A program made the translations under genes and the position numbers. The notes beneath the pieces were generated by a model. It did no database searches, was not told the origin of the DNA, and was given only the letters and a program-made list of their open reading frames with translations. Shown piece after piece: positions 46,182 to 57,354 of a DNA stretch of 64,000 bases. The first letter of the stretch is position 1. Each line of letters begins with the position of its first letter. The stretch is from Corydoras sp. C115 (lineage: Eukaryota > Chordata > Actinopteri > Siluriformes > Callichthyidae), in contig JAFMOC010000009.1 of the NCBI GenBank assembly GCA_019802505.1, positions 10,217,501 to 10,281,500 of the forward strand. The letters run 5' to 3'.

Positions 46182-46971
46182 ATAAATTCGGGCAGTAATT
46201 TAATTCCTATTTTCAATACATTTATTTAATATATATTTAAATAAATTATATCCCCTTAATTTTCAAATGATAGTAATTTTCAATATACAATGATTTTACA
46301 ACTATTTGAAATTAAATAGTTTTTTCCCTTTATATATATTGCATACAGTGATTAGATACATTGTACACATAGTTTTTGACACTGGATCCTTTCAGCTGTT
46401 TTTTTTTTTTTATTCTTTTATTATGTTCTTGTTTCTTTGGGATTCTTATAGACACAATTAAAATGGCAGCTGCTGGCTGCTTGTGTAGCAGACTTGTCTA
46501 AGGGCATCAACCCGTCGTCACATTCATTTGGCTTTTCACACTTTGTTTGTAAAATTCACCCTAGTTTATTACATTCTTATTTAGGCTCTTCGTCTGTGTA
46601 AAATATAATCGGAGTAAAGTATGTGTAAAAATGCGGTGCTTGTCTTGGCTTTGTAGATCCATAAAGTTCATCTTGGTTCTCCACCAATAGTCTACTGTTG
46701 TTTTGGGCAAGTTCCCTGTGTGGGAAGAGCCTCTCCTCGTGTCCCACTGGAAGTGTTTTAATGAGGCCAGACATCTCAGCTTTCACCCAGATAATAAACA
46801 CTAAGAGAATATAAACCGCATCGACGGTGCCTCGTTATTACGAACATGATTATGAGAACGATCGCACAGAAGTTCTTAGACATGAGCTTGAGATTCTACT
46901 CGTTAAAATATATTTAGTAAAAAAAAGTGGAAATATAATTTTACTGGTTATTTACTAAATTAAAACATCTC

Positions 46972-47284
46972 ATCTAATTACCTTCCACTTAATCCTTTAC
47001 TGGGGTCACATGGGGGAGGGGGGTTCCCCATGCCCATCAAGAGGAGAACGTTGCAGGCGCCAATCCATCACTTGGCACACACTCACTCACACACACTACA
47101 TAGGGGCAGTTTAGAGCAGCCAGTTTACCTCAAATCCATGTCTTTGGACTGTGGGAGAAAAACTGATAACCCAGAGGAAACCCACACAGACACGGGGAGA
47201 ACATGGAAACTCCACCCAAATTGATATTCCAACCTGGATTCCAAATTCTGAAAGGTGAACGTGTTAACCACAATTTCACCGTCC
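46972..47284 (-). mobile_element. Diverged V-SINE in the zhx3 5' intron
   Basis: Tail (ATTACCTTCCACTTAATCC), V-domain (TTTGGACTGTGGGAGAAAAA; GACACGGGGAGAACATGG) and decayed head (CACCGTCCTGC) are in the right order. Confidence 0.8.
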
Positions 47285-47289
47285 TGCTC

Positions 47290-48975
47290 AATTTACTAAA
47301 TGATTTATAATTAAAAAAAAAGAAAAAAAGGGACATGTCCAGCCTTCCAGTCAAGACCGCAATGATGTCAGTTCTTAGAAGCTTGAACCCAAATTGTTGG
47401 AAAATTGTGGGTCTGGAAATAGAATAGCCTGACACATGGCATCCAGGTAAGACCACGACAGCGGACACATCTCACAGGATAATGACCTCCTGTCACGCTG
47501 CACACGATGGTTAGAAATATCTAAAAAAAAAAAAAAAAAAAAAAGATGACAAGTTCAGGGCTTCATCCTGAGCTCAAGAATGCATACTTGGATCTGCTGC
47601 TAACATCTTGGTGCCAGATTCTTTATGGCACCTTTGGATCTCCTGTAGAGACCATGCTTCTTTACTGTTATTCTGTATTTAAAATGTATTAAGCATCATA
47701 ATGATGTATTTTCATAGTGTATACATTGAGCTTTATTAAAGTAACTTTATCCTAATGTGTGTAGTTACATTAAATACATTTAGAGTTTTAAATTGTTGTC
47801 AATAGTTGCCATATGTTTGTTTTTTTGCTTTCTTTTTCCTCGGAAACCATTTTTAAAACGTTGGTCCTCTGAGATGTCTCAGAGTTTTTCGAGTAAACAA
47901 GGCAAACTATGCACAGTATAGTGTGAGGACGCTGGCATTCGCTGAAACCTGGCTCTTGTCTGTGGTTACAGCGTCTGCCATTTTAGGTTGGGTAGTACAG
48001 CTCATTACCATCATCCTGAATACATATTACCGAATCATATGTGACGTGCAGCACAAGGAAGCAATTCATTCTGGCTGAAAACACAAACTTGTGGAAAAAC
48101 TGCTGTGTGTCTCAACAAGGTGTATTTAGTCTGGGTGGAGTGGGGAAGTGGGGGTGATTACTTGGCTAATATACTGTATATAGACAAACAGAATGAATCT
48201 TGGGTATGTGGGATATTCACAGAACTGACTTTTTTGCTACAGAAATGAGAACTATGTAAAACGCTAAAGTCCCAGATGTACGGTTTCTGTGATGCCTATT
48301 CCTGTAGTTTAGGGAACAGAAGACTTGGTCTCCTAAGTGCGTGGTGGGCAAAGTAAGGGATACAGGTTGCTATGGCAATGTTAACACATGAGTGCCAGAG
48401 CAGCCTGGCCTTCCAGCAGCCTGTACAGCTGAGACTGGGGTAAAGAGGGGGGGCAAGTTGGGTATAGCTAATGGCACGCGCTGGTGGACATACGTAAAAT
48501 TTACGGCATTCTATGCATCAGCAAGGGGCATCAAAGTCTGTTGGCATTTTAATAATGAGCGACATCCTGCCAGGAGTTGTGGTAGACGTTGTGGTAAAAC
48601 TTTGTATTTGCATAATTGATATAATTTCTTGAATGTCATGTTTGAATCTCACCAAAGACACAAAACCTGTTTTATACCACGCAACGCGAGATTATGACAT
48701 GTTGTCACATGCTCTCAACCTGGCACTAGTATCCAGGCATACAGGAAATGTAACAAAGGCATGCTAGTGCCCGAGTACTCGAGAGCCTATGGTTTACAGC
48801 CTGGTATCACATTTCTCTTGTAAATGGCGACGTGATTATGGAGAAGCACGTTGGGTGAAACTTAACCACGCACAAAGAGAGAAACACAACTAGAAACAGC
48901 GCTTCTATGGTATCAGTGAAGTGAAGCTGTGTACTTATGGGGTGTTATTTTCTTAGTATGCTTTTAAATTAGCTA

Positions 48976-49045
<70 letters not shown>

Positions 49046-49399
49046 GTTAGTTTTATGATTTGACAGTAAACACTAAATGTAACAGTATCTATATCTATAC
49101 AGTAATTTGCAGTAAATTATATAATTATATGTTTATATGTAGATAGATAATAACAACATGTATTTTCACTAGAAAAAATAAAATCCGATGGCATCACTGC
49201 ATGAAACTGCATATCATTCCGTCCCTCTGCAGCCCTATTAGCCAAGATGTGATTAAGGGGGTGACAGTGGCATAAGGTCTCATTGTCCTCTCATGCTGTT
49301 CATCTCTTTACAAATTTGGGCATAAAATGGCAAAGTTATAATGAGGCAAATTTTAAAAAAATGAGGGTTCTGAGGTGAAGTACTCATGACCAAGTACAG

Positions 49400-49468
<69 letters not shown>

Positions 49469-50160
49469 GAGAGAGAGAGAGAGGGAGAGTGAGTGAGAGC
49501 GCACAGGATGGCATAGCACGTGTGCCTCTCCGTGCTGGGGATAAAGGTTTCTGGTTTTCAGGTTGAACCTGTATAAAGTCATATTATGAAATAAAACTTC
49601 TAAGTTAGTTTATAAATAAAGAAAGTATTTATTGTAAAGCAGAGCAGTATAAGGAAGAAAAGCATTTTCTTTGAGAGTGTTGGGAAACGCAGAGTGCCTT
49701 TTGGTTGGAACCAGGAAACGCAGGTTTTTGTTCCATGATCATAAACTAGGTATTTGGTTGAGTGTCAAAATAGCGACCATTACAAGACATTTATTTGATT
49801 CCTAAAACAGAACGGGCTGAAAAATGTGAACCGCAGATGAACCCTGTCCTGAAAAGACCTTGAATTGCCAGAAGTATAGCATGTGTGAGAGTGAGTTTGA
49901 ACCAGATATAGTTACAGGAGATGTGCAACCTAATGGCAACAATTCAGCAGGGTTTACGAATGATAACAGGAATTTGTGCGATAATATACATGAATGACAT
50001 ATCCGAGTGAACACAGGTGATGCACAGTCAACATAGAAAGAGTCGCTTTATTTTCTTTTCATTTTATCAAATTCAGATTCCCAATTCTGATGCCTTTCCC
50101 CCAATAACCTTCTGAAATAGATTTCTATTGGTGTTTGGTTCATTTCTTTTATTTTTGCCC
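47290..50160. other. zhx3 5' intron, no further gene seen
   Basis: It contains a poly-A tract (47522-47544), (TA)n runs at 48981-49040 and 49404-49467, and a V-SINE head scrap at about 49500-49550 (GGATGGCATAGCACG). No exon could be supported. Confidence 0.5.
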
Positions 50161-50164
50161 ACAG

Positions 50165-50289
50165 ACTCCCAGACCTTCATCACTCTTCTCTACAATGGCG
50201 TAAGCTGAAGCAACTCATATCATGTCGGACTCTCACTGACCTTCAGTACATGGTGAATGCTCCTTATAAACCTACACAACTCTATCAAT
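50165..50289 (+). promoter_or_regulatory. zhx3 5' leader with three upstream start codons
   Basis: After the acceptor (ending 50164) there are three short upstream frames. The first is a two-codon frame ATGGCGTAA (50195-50203). The second, of five codons plus stop, is 50222-50239. The third starts at 50250 and runs out of frame past the main ATG to a TGA at 50427-50429. An in-frame ATG at 50257 could also add 11 residues. Such leaders usually damp translation. Confidence 0.6.
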
Positions 50290-52161
50290 ATGGCCAGCAA
50301 GAGGAAGTCCTCGATACCATGCATGATTCCTGCGAAGACCAAGACCCAGCGAGAGGAGTTCGTGGTGGGGTGCTTACCGGACTTCCTGCCCACGATACCC
50401 GAAGATCGAATTCTGAACAGCTTCGGTGAAAAGGAGAGTGAAAGACACAAGACTTCGAACCATTCATGTGACCGAGGGATACACAGCTGCCCACCCTGTA
50501 GCTTTAAAACAACAGATATAACCTTTTTTCTTCATCATTTGGACACGTGTCATACAAACTTCCAAAGCCAGCCGCTATATTGCTGCCTGAATTGCAAGGT
50601 TTCCTTAGGAAAGTTTGAGGACCTGGCACTGCATAATGCAAAGACACATCCACACCTGCACATGGAAGGGAATTCTGCCAAATCGTTACAGTCGTTACAG
50701 GTTACTAAGAAAGATGGAGTTTTAAGAGTGGAACAGATCTTGTTTACAGAAAAGGAGGATTTGAGTCAAACTGGAGTCTCGATTATCAAAATGCCTATAA
50801 TGAAAATGAAGGTCAACGGGGAGCAAAAGGATGGTTTCCACGTGGTAGGGAATGGTACTGCACATAAGCACGTTCTCCCTGGAACGACCCAGGTCGTCAC
50901 TGGTACGGTTTCCTTCCCAATGCAGAAAATCCCAAATGCCTATACCATACCAGCTCAGAACAAGAGACCTGTTTGGAACTTTACTCCTCGCTCTTTGGAT
51001 TCCAACAATGATCTCCCGAAAGTAATGATCCCTCTAAGTAGCATCCCCACATATGACCCTGCCATGGATCTAAGCAGCTTCCTCAAGGCTTCTTTCGGGA
51101 AGTTTCCATACCCTACCAAAGCGGAGCTCTGCTACCTGACGGTCGTGTCCGGTTTCCCAGAGGAGCAGATCAAACTCTGGTTCGCGGCTCAAAGGTTGAA
51201 GCAGGGTATCAGCTGGTCTCCGGAGGAAATCGAGGACACCCGAAAGAAGATGTTTAACACGGTGTTTCAAGCCACAACGAGGCTGTTGCCGAAAAAATCC
51301 AATCAGCAGGTCTCCGGGCAATGTGTCGTCCTCCAGCCGTCCGCTGTGGTCTCTGGTTATATACCACAGATGATGAAGGGCAATGTGATGGGTTTGAAAA
51401 AACGCTCGGCTCCTCTGAAACCACAGGGCAATGGGCAACAAGGGACAGCCATCAAAGAGACGGAGGGGTTGTGCTTGGATAAGACTGACGTTGTGAACCA
51501 AGCAAATGACAGTAGAGCCGACGAAGAAAACAAACTCTGCAGCTCCAGTGGAAAACAAGCCAGTGAATATCATGATGCAAACGTAATAAATAAAAAAAAA
51601 TATGATAGTGTTGTCAATAACAAACCAGACTGCACCAGCAAAGCCACCTCACACTTTGACGGGGATGAGACCCACTCCACCAGCAGCAAATCCAACAATG
51701 GCACTGTTTACAGTAACACCAGCAGCAGTATTACTTGCACTAAAAATGAGGTCATTGTTACTGCAACCAGCAAAGACGCAGATGAATGTTTGCCCGTCCC
51801 AGGTGTTCAGACCTCGAGTTTGTCGGACACGTTGCTTTGTGGGAGCAAATCACCTGAGGAGCTCCAGAGCTCGACGCAAAGAATTGTACACTGTTCAGTT
51901 TCAAAAGACAAGAACTCTATGACCGAAACAGTAGACACACAGCCAATGACAGAACAGTTTCCTGGTTCCACACTCCCAGCTGTTCAGGACAATACTGATC
52001 AGCCTTTCAATAAGTTTGTTGCGGCTCAAGCTCAAGAACGTTGCCCTAAGGCATTTCCAGGAATTTCTCAGGTCCTGGCAGCAGACTTGCCACATGACAA
52101 TTCCATCCACTACAAAGACCATGAAGCCCGATGCCTTAAACCCTCACCCACGGCCATCTAA
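50290..52161 (+). CDS. zhx3: Zinc fingers and homeoboxes 3-like protein with one homeodomain
   Basis: A single exon encodes 623 residues. I start at 50290 because MASKRKSS and CMIP match the N-terminus of ZHX3 exactly in position. Two C2H2 fingers lie at about residues 67-88 (CPPCSFKTTDITFFLHHLDT) and 99-120 (CCLNCKVSLGKFEDLALHNA). The first homeodomain is at about 261-320, introduced by LPKVMIPLSSIPTYDPAMD, with recognition helix IKLWFAAQRLK. It is followed by the ZHX signature GISWSPEEIEDTRKKMFNTV. Human ZHX3 has 956 residues and five homeodomains. Here the last 290 residues are Ser/Thr/Asn-rich, with no further WF-type homeodomain, and end at a clean stop. ZHX proteins are nuclear repressors that dimerise through homeodomain 1, which is kept. 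The position beside top1 supports zhx3. Confidence 0.92.
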   Translation: MASKRKSSIPCMIPAKTKTQREEFVVGCLPDFLPTIPEDRILNSFGEKESERHKTSNHSCDRGIHSCPPCSFKTTDITFFLHHLDTCHTNFQSQPLYCCLNCKVSLGKFEDLALHNAKTHPHLHMEGNSAKSLQSLQVTKKDGVLRVEQILFTEKEDLSQTGVSIIKMPIMKMKVNGEQKDGFHVVGNGTAHKHVLPGTTQVVTGTVSFPMQKIPNAYTIPAQNKRPVWNFTPRSLDSNNDLPKVMIPLSSIPTYDPAMDLSSFLKASFGKFPYPTKAELCYLTVVSGFPEEQIKLWFAAQRLKQGISWSPEEIEDTRKKMFNTVFQATTRLLPKKSNQQVSGQCVVLQPSAVVSGYIPQMMKGNVMGLKKRSAPLKPQGNGQQGTAIKETEGLCLDKTDVVNQANDSRADEENKLCSSSGKQASEYHDANVINKKKYDSVVNNKPDCTSKATSHFDGDETHSTSSKSNNGTVYSNTSSSITCTKNEVIVTATSKDADECLPVPGVQTSSLSDTLLCGSKSPEELQSSTQRIVHCSVSKDKNSMTETVDTQPMTEQFPGSTLPAVQDNTDQPFNKFVAAQAQERCPKAFPGISQVLAADLPHDNSIHYKDHEARCLKPSPTAI

Positions 52162-52492
52162 GACTAAAATAAGAATTGAGATTGAGTTCACTTCCCCAAT
52201 GTGGTGGAGGCAGGGGGAACAAAAGGGATGCCATAGTTTTTAGACTGCAGAAGGGCTTAAGATCCCAAAGGTGGACCACGTGATTATCAAGAATTTGAAT
52301 GAAGCTGGATGAAAAGCCTTTCTGGAGTTCAAAAGAACCTTGTTATCAGAATGGACCTTTGACCGTGTACCGGTGCAAGAGACGAATATATCAGGCCCAT
52401 ATCGCATAGACACGATCCCTCAGCTTGAACAGAGTACAAGCTGGATATTTTCAAGCAATGTGTCTTACAGACACTCCGTTTGTGTGATCGCA

Positions 52493-52498
52493 AATAAA
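52493..52498 (+). terminator. zhx3 polyadenylation signal
   Basis: AATAAA lies 332 bp past the stop, in unique sequence, before repeats resume. Confidence 0.5.
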
Positions 52499-52927
52499 GC
52501 TTAACAGGGAAAAAGGACACTATTGTGAAAACCACCAGCAAAAGAATTTATCACTAAAGACAAATAATGAGCAGTTTTTATAAATGTACTCCTGTCGTAT
52601 TCCCATGTGTCATTTTCTCCCACTGCTGTTAGAACGGACTCGCACCTACTGTGTCTACTACTTCTTCTCACCAGTCGGGCTGCAGGGATTCTGCTGCAGA
52701 AAAAAAGAGCCTCGTCCTGCTCCAGATGTTTCCCACAGCTGGCACCTTGCACAGTCTGTTGAGGGCATAGTAGTTGCAGTGACAAATTCCACATAGGGTC
52801 TCTATTTCCTCTCACATACTGATATATAGACGGGAGTCTAGGGGAAGTGGAACACACTACACGGCTGGAGGTTCTGTTCTGTTAAAGCAGCCATCATTAC
52901 GGAGTTGCTTTACTGAAACAATAAAAC

Positions 52928-53142
52928 ATATTCCATCCATCCGTTTTCTTCCACTTAATCATATATATATATATATGGGCAAATTAACGCAATCAATTTC
53001 AGTTTTTGGACTGTGGAAGGAAACCGGAGAACCCGGACGAAAACCACACGGACACGGGGAGAACATGGAAACTCCATCCAGATTGTGATTTGAACCCCAA
53101 TGCTGAGAGAAGAACATGCTGACCACTGCACCACCGTTCCGC
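52928..53142 (-). mobile_element. Diverged V-SINE, internally deleted
   Basis: A tail (TCCATCCGTTTTCTTCCAC) and a V-domain (GGAAGGAAACCGGAGAACCC) are followed by a decayed head (CACCACCGTTCCGCC). A TA run replaces the 3' body. Confidence 0.8.
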
Positions 53143-53668
53143 CAGATTAAACATACTTTTCATTTGAATTAATAAGCTAGATGTCCAGATACTTTCTGCC
53201 ATATAGTTTCATTTTTCTAAAAAATAAAGTAGCTGAGCACCCATGAGACGCGGTGGAGTCACCTCATCCCGTTGCATTGTGTTAAAGCAGTTTATATGTG
53301 CAGCTGGATCTGTTACCTCTCAGTCTTTTCATCAGCGGTTCTGATGGGGATTCTTACGTTCTCGCTGTCGTGATGTTTGTATGCAGATGAGTCAGAAATG
53401 ACATTAATGCCTTAAATGTCAGCCTTTTTCCTTCGCGTCTGATGTCCGTCTGATTCCGTCTGCTTCGGTGCAACCGTGCTGTAAATACAGGGGTGAATGA
53501 AAATTTCAGGAAACTTGCTGCTACTTGTTTTCAGTACATTCAGCTGATCTTTTTAAAGAAAACAATGTTTATAGTGTGAAAAGATTACCACGAGAAAGCA
53601 AGCGGAACTTTTGAAGAATAATTAAAAAGGACAGTAAAAAACATAAATCAAGGTGAAGAAGGAGGTTC

Positions 53669-53852
53669 TCACATCCAGTCGAAAGTGAAATGATGAACTG
53701 GATCATCTCTCAGTTTTAGTTTCTCTAAAGTCAGATGATAAGCATTTATTGTCTGCAGTAATTCATCCAGTTGGCTCTGAAAATTATACAAATTCTCTTT
53801 TCGTGTCCTCAAGCCAACAACACGTCTGGAAGTGAAATCACAGTCACCATAC
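53669..53852 (-). CDS. Unassigned candidate terminal coding exon
   Basis: On the minus strand, a plausible acceptor (TTCCTTAAATGTTATCCAG) leads into an open segment ending in TGA. It encodes about 60 residues, beginning YGDCDFTSRRVVGLRTRKEN and containing the coiled-coil-like QLDELLQTINAYHLTLEKLK. The end is HHFTFDWM. I do not recognise the family. No upstream exon of the same gene was identified between here and top1. It could be a real last exon, an alternative 3' exon of top1, or chance. Confidence 0.3.
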
Positions 53853-53899
53853 CTGGATAACATTTAAGGAAATATACAGTTAAACAGTTTAATCATGCT

Positions 53900-55160
53900 G
53901 CAGAGCTGATTTTAAGTTTCTTAATTTTGAATTAGATCAGAACAAAACTAATATGTTTTACTAGTACATATTGTGATGCATCCTGGAACACCTCTGATTA
54001 ATTACCATGCCTTTCAGAGGTGCACGGTCAGTAGTACTGTTGCCTCAGCTCTAAAAGTTTGAGTTTAATTCTGGGTCACAAATTCTAAATACAGTTCATT
54101 GCCAAACACATGTGGACAACAATATTAATATATTAAGTATTATAATCACTCATGAATGTGGGTGCCAATAATAAGATTTCCTTATCAACAAAGGTTGCCA
54201 AAACTAGTACAATCCCTAAAAAACAACATTTGCTTAAACTATTATGTCCCTCTATAGCGAGAAGTGAATGCTCCTGCCAGTTTTTGGTCATAGGATTTCC
54301 TCATTATACTCATATGTTGCTTGATAGAAATAACGGTCGCTACGACTACTGTATCCCTCCACGTCAACAGGAATCTGTGCTGTTTTCAGATTTTGGTCGT
54401 AGGCTTTCCTCATCAGTTCATTGAAACTTTCACAAACTGTAAGTGAAATTTGACACACAAAGGTTGCTAGTTAATATTTAAGTGCAGGTTGCAAAATTTA
54501 CAGTAAATATTCATAATACTAAAGCGAGTAAACACTTCCAGTTATGTGAAAACTTAAAAAGGCTTTTATTTCTGTTTCAGTCCCTGTGCACAAAAGTGAA
54601 AACCATTACCTGGAATGAATGAATGTTTGAATAAGGTTTTTTGGCTGCCTGCACCGAGCTCAGCCCCACCGTCGACCTTTTAAAGAAATCGCAATGGCAA
54701 TTTTAGATAAAAGCGTCGGTGGCACGGTGAACATTATCTCTTAGGAAAAAAAAGTTTAGTGAAGAAGTGAGACTTTCAGGTCAAGAGGCTCTTTTCGTGT
54801 GGAGGTTGAATGTTCTTCCATGTAGCGCTTTGAGTTTCTCCCAAAAATAGACTTTAGCACCAAACCCCTCAAAATGTTGGTAAAAACGTTTTCGAGTTAA
54901 TGGAGGCCTTAACTATGATGCCTACGGTTATGAGCCGAGTTTAATGTATTTACAGACTTCTTGGAGAATGATGTTGGTTTTATAGACATTTTCAAGTTTT
55001 GGGGGGGGGGGACCTTGTGACCATCGTATGGTGCTTTTTGTTTTTGTGTTCCATCAGTGAACAGAACAATGCAACGAACATGCTGTGTTTTAGATCCTGT
55101 TGATTTTACTTGTCATAGATCCACATTGTAATGTTACTTTTTATTCATTAAAGTTTTCTT
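53900..55160. other. Intergenic sequence between zhx3 and top1, no gene seen
   Basis: Mixed AT-rich unique sequence with a poly-G run (55000-55010). No exon or named repeat can be supported. Confidence 0.45.
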
Positions 55161-55164
55161 TCAG

Positions 55165-55382
55165 AACTTCAGGTCTACAGTGTCTGTGCACAAAGAGGAA
55201 TCGGTCCTCCACATTCAGCTCATCCATGCAGTGAAACACACTGAGTGGAGTGTACATGGCAATTGGGCTTAGGTGCCTTGCCCCAGGACACTTAAGCCAT
55301 AGGACTTGATGGAAGCAGGAATCAAACCGGGGACCTTCAGGTCACAAGGCTGCTTCCTTAACTACAATCCTGCGACTGCCTC
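55165..55382 (-). mobile_element. tRNA-derived SINE, second family, reversed
   Basis: On the minus strand a box-B-like GGTTTGATTCC is followed by GTCCTGGGGCAAGGCACC. It is the same family as 3655-3895. It abuts the following V-SINE. Confidence 0.6.
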
Positions 55383-55424
55383 TCTGCTTTCATAACTCTA
55401 AATAATACAAATATATAATTAACA

Positions 55425-55752
55425 CGCGGCACGGTAGCACGTTCGTCTCTCAGCACTAGGGATTCCCAGTTCGAATCCCCATCTGGGTGGAGTTTCCATG
55501 TTCTCCCCGTGTCGGCTTGGGTTTCCTCTGGGTTCTCCGGTTTCCTTCCACAGTCCAAAAACATGGAACAAGTCAATTGAGTTCTCCAAATTGCCCCATA
55601 TAGAGTGTGTATGCATGCGTGTCTGTGTGTGCCCAGCGATAGATTGGCACCCTGTCCTGGGTGTATCTGCCCAGCGCCCAAAACGTGCCCTGGATGGGCA
55701 TGGGGAACCCCACCGCAACCCTAATAGGATAAAGCAGAAGATAATGAATGAA
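55425..55752 (+). mobile_element. V-SINE with small head deletion
   Basis: The head GCGGCACGGTAGCACGTTCG lacks the box A segment TGGCTTAGTGG. The remaining parts are near-consensus, including the ATGA tail. The word ATATAATTAACAC occurs on both sides (55412-55424, and near 55756) and is probably the target duplication. Confidence 0.88.
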
Positions 55753-57060
55753 AGAATATAATTAACACAAATAATCCATTAATTTCTCTACAGACATTAA
55801 CGGTGAGGGACTCTCAAGACCAGGGTAGGTGACGTTAACATGGTGCCTATATTATCCAAATTTGTCAAACCAAAGCTTTGTCAGTGTGTTTAAGGCCCAT
55901 ATTTTTACTAGGAAAATAAAAGGCCCAGAACAGCTGTACAGTGAAACCACCGTTTTGTCCACTTAACAACTCATTATTTTAATTGTCTGACAACCACGTG
56001 AAGGTTTCCCCTCAGTAATTACAGAAACTGATTTTCTCTGCAGACACAGCCTTAACGTTCCAGTTCCTCCTGTGAGTCCAACACATTTACTGATGACTGA
56101 TGTATATGAACCTTAGAACTCATGAGGTCCATTTCCAAAGTAGGACCAGAGAATTTAACAAGACTGAGATTCACATGTATTTTTTTTATACAAAGTGCCT
56201 GTAAAGAGATTGAGACAATTAGTATAATAAAGGATTTGGTTCATTTTTGTTAATGGTAAAAACATGGACCTGGGGAAGAACATACTACACCAGTCGAACA
56301 TTTGTGGACAAAATTTCAGTTCCCATGCAGTAGTAGTTTTGTAGGCTTTTTTATTCTTAAATAACCTACAATTTGCAGAGAGAGAAAGAATAAAACATGA
56401 TTCAGAAGCCATGAGGTTACAATGATGCTAATGGCAGCTTGCTTACATTAAAACCAGAATGGTGCCAATATGATCTGTATGAAAGGATCACATTTAAACC
56501 AGCATTAAAATATTTCTTCTCTGACTTTACATTATTTAAAAAATAGAATTGCCCACAATACCTTTTTGGCAACGTTGATAGCGCTTATGTAGTCTTTTAG
56601 AAAGAAAACAAAATGTCTTTTTAGCTATCCCCCCAAAATCTCTTCAAGTAACAAGAGTTCCTCGTGGAAACCGGTATTAGACAAAGTTAAACCAGACATC
56701 ATCCAGAAGGTGCACAGAGACCTGTAGGAAATGCAAAACTGGAAAATACAATGGTTCACATTAACACTAAAATAAATCCCTGATAGAAAACAAGCCTTGG
56801 TTCACATTTCGCCTGATTCAGAGATTTGTGGTCTGGATTCACTATACACACAGTTTAGAGCTCAGTTTTAAAAAAGTCCCATAAAATTCATACACACATT
56901 TCATATATCGGGTCAGAGTTGGATCTTTTCTTTACAACCTTTCTAGTTCTTTTGAAGGCCATTGGGTGTAAATAAGCTTTTTTTTTTTTTAGCCGTTCTA
57001 TTAAAACATGAAATTAAACAATTCAGGGCTAAAATGAGGACATTAACACAGTACACAAAT

Positions 57061-57354
57061 TTAACTGTTTAGCGGAACACCAAGTTCACGCGTTTCAGAG
57101 TTCAGAGATCTTTGTACATCGCTGCCCGATGACGAGCGGGATGACTGAAATCTGGAAACATGGTCGACGGTCAAGCCATTCCTGAGAGGAAACCCCCTCA
57201 GACCAGATGCTTCAGTAGATCCCTCATCGGTGGTCCTTCTTTCTTGCTCCACACAGCTTTTGACCTTCCGGCATTTTTTTCCCCCACCGGTTAGAATTAC
57301 TTATGCTAAAAGGAGTTTTAAAAAGAGCAGGGGATTGTAAAACCACATCAGTGT
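57061..57354 (-). other. top1 3' UTR start
   Basis: The region directly after the top1 stop. A 63-codon open frame on the minus strand lies wholly inside it and has no homology I recognise, so I treat it as untranslated. The sequence from 55.8 to 57.06 kb is unique AT-rich DNA with no other gene seen. The end of the transcript is unclear. Confidence 0.45.

Noticed and set aside
51070..51573. 167-residue antisense frame over zhx3
   Set aside because: It is a shadow of the zhx3 coding exon.
57061..57252. 63-codon frame just past the top1 stop
   Set aside because: It lies wholly in the top1 3' UTR with no splice sites or recognisable domain.
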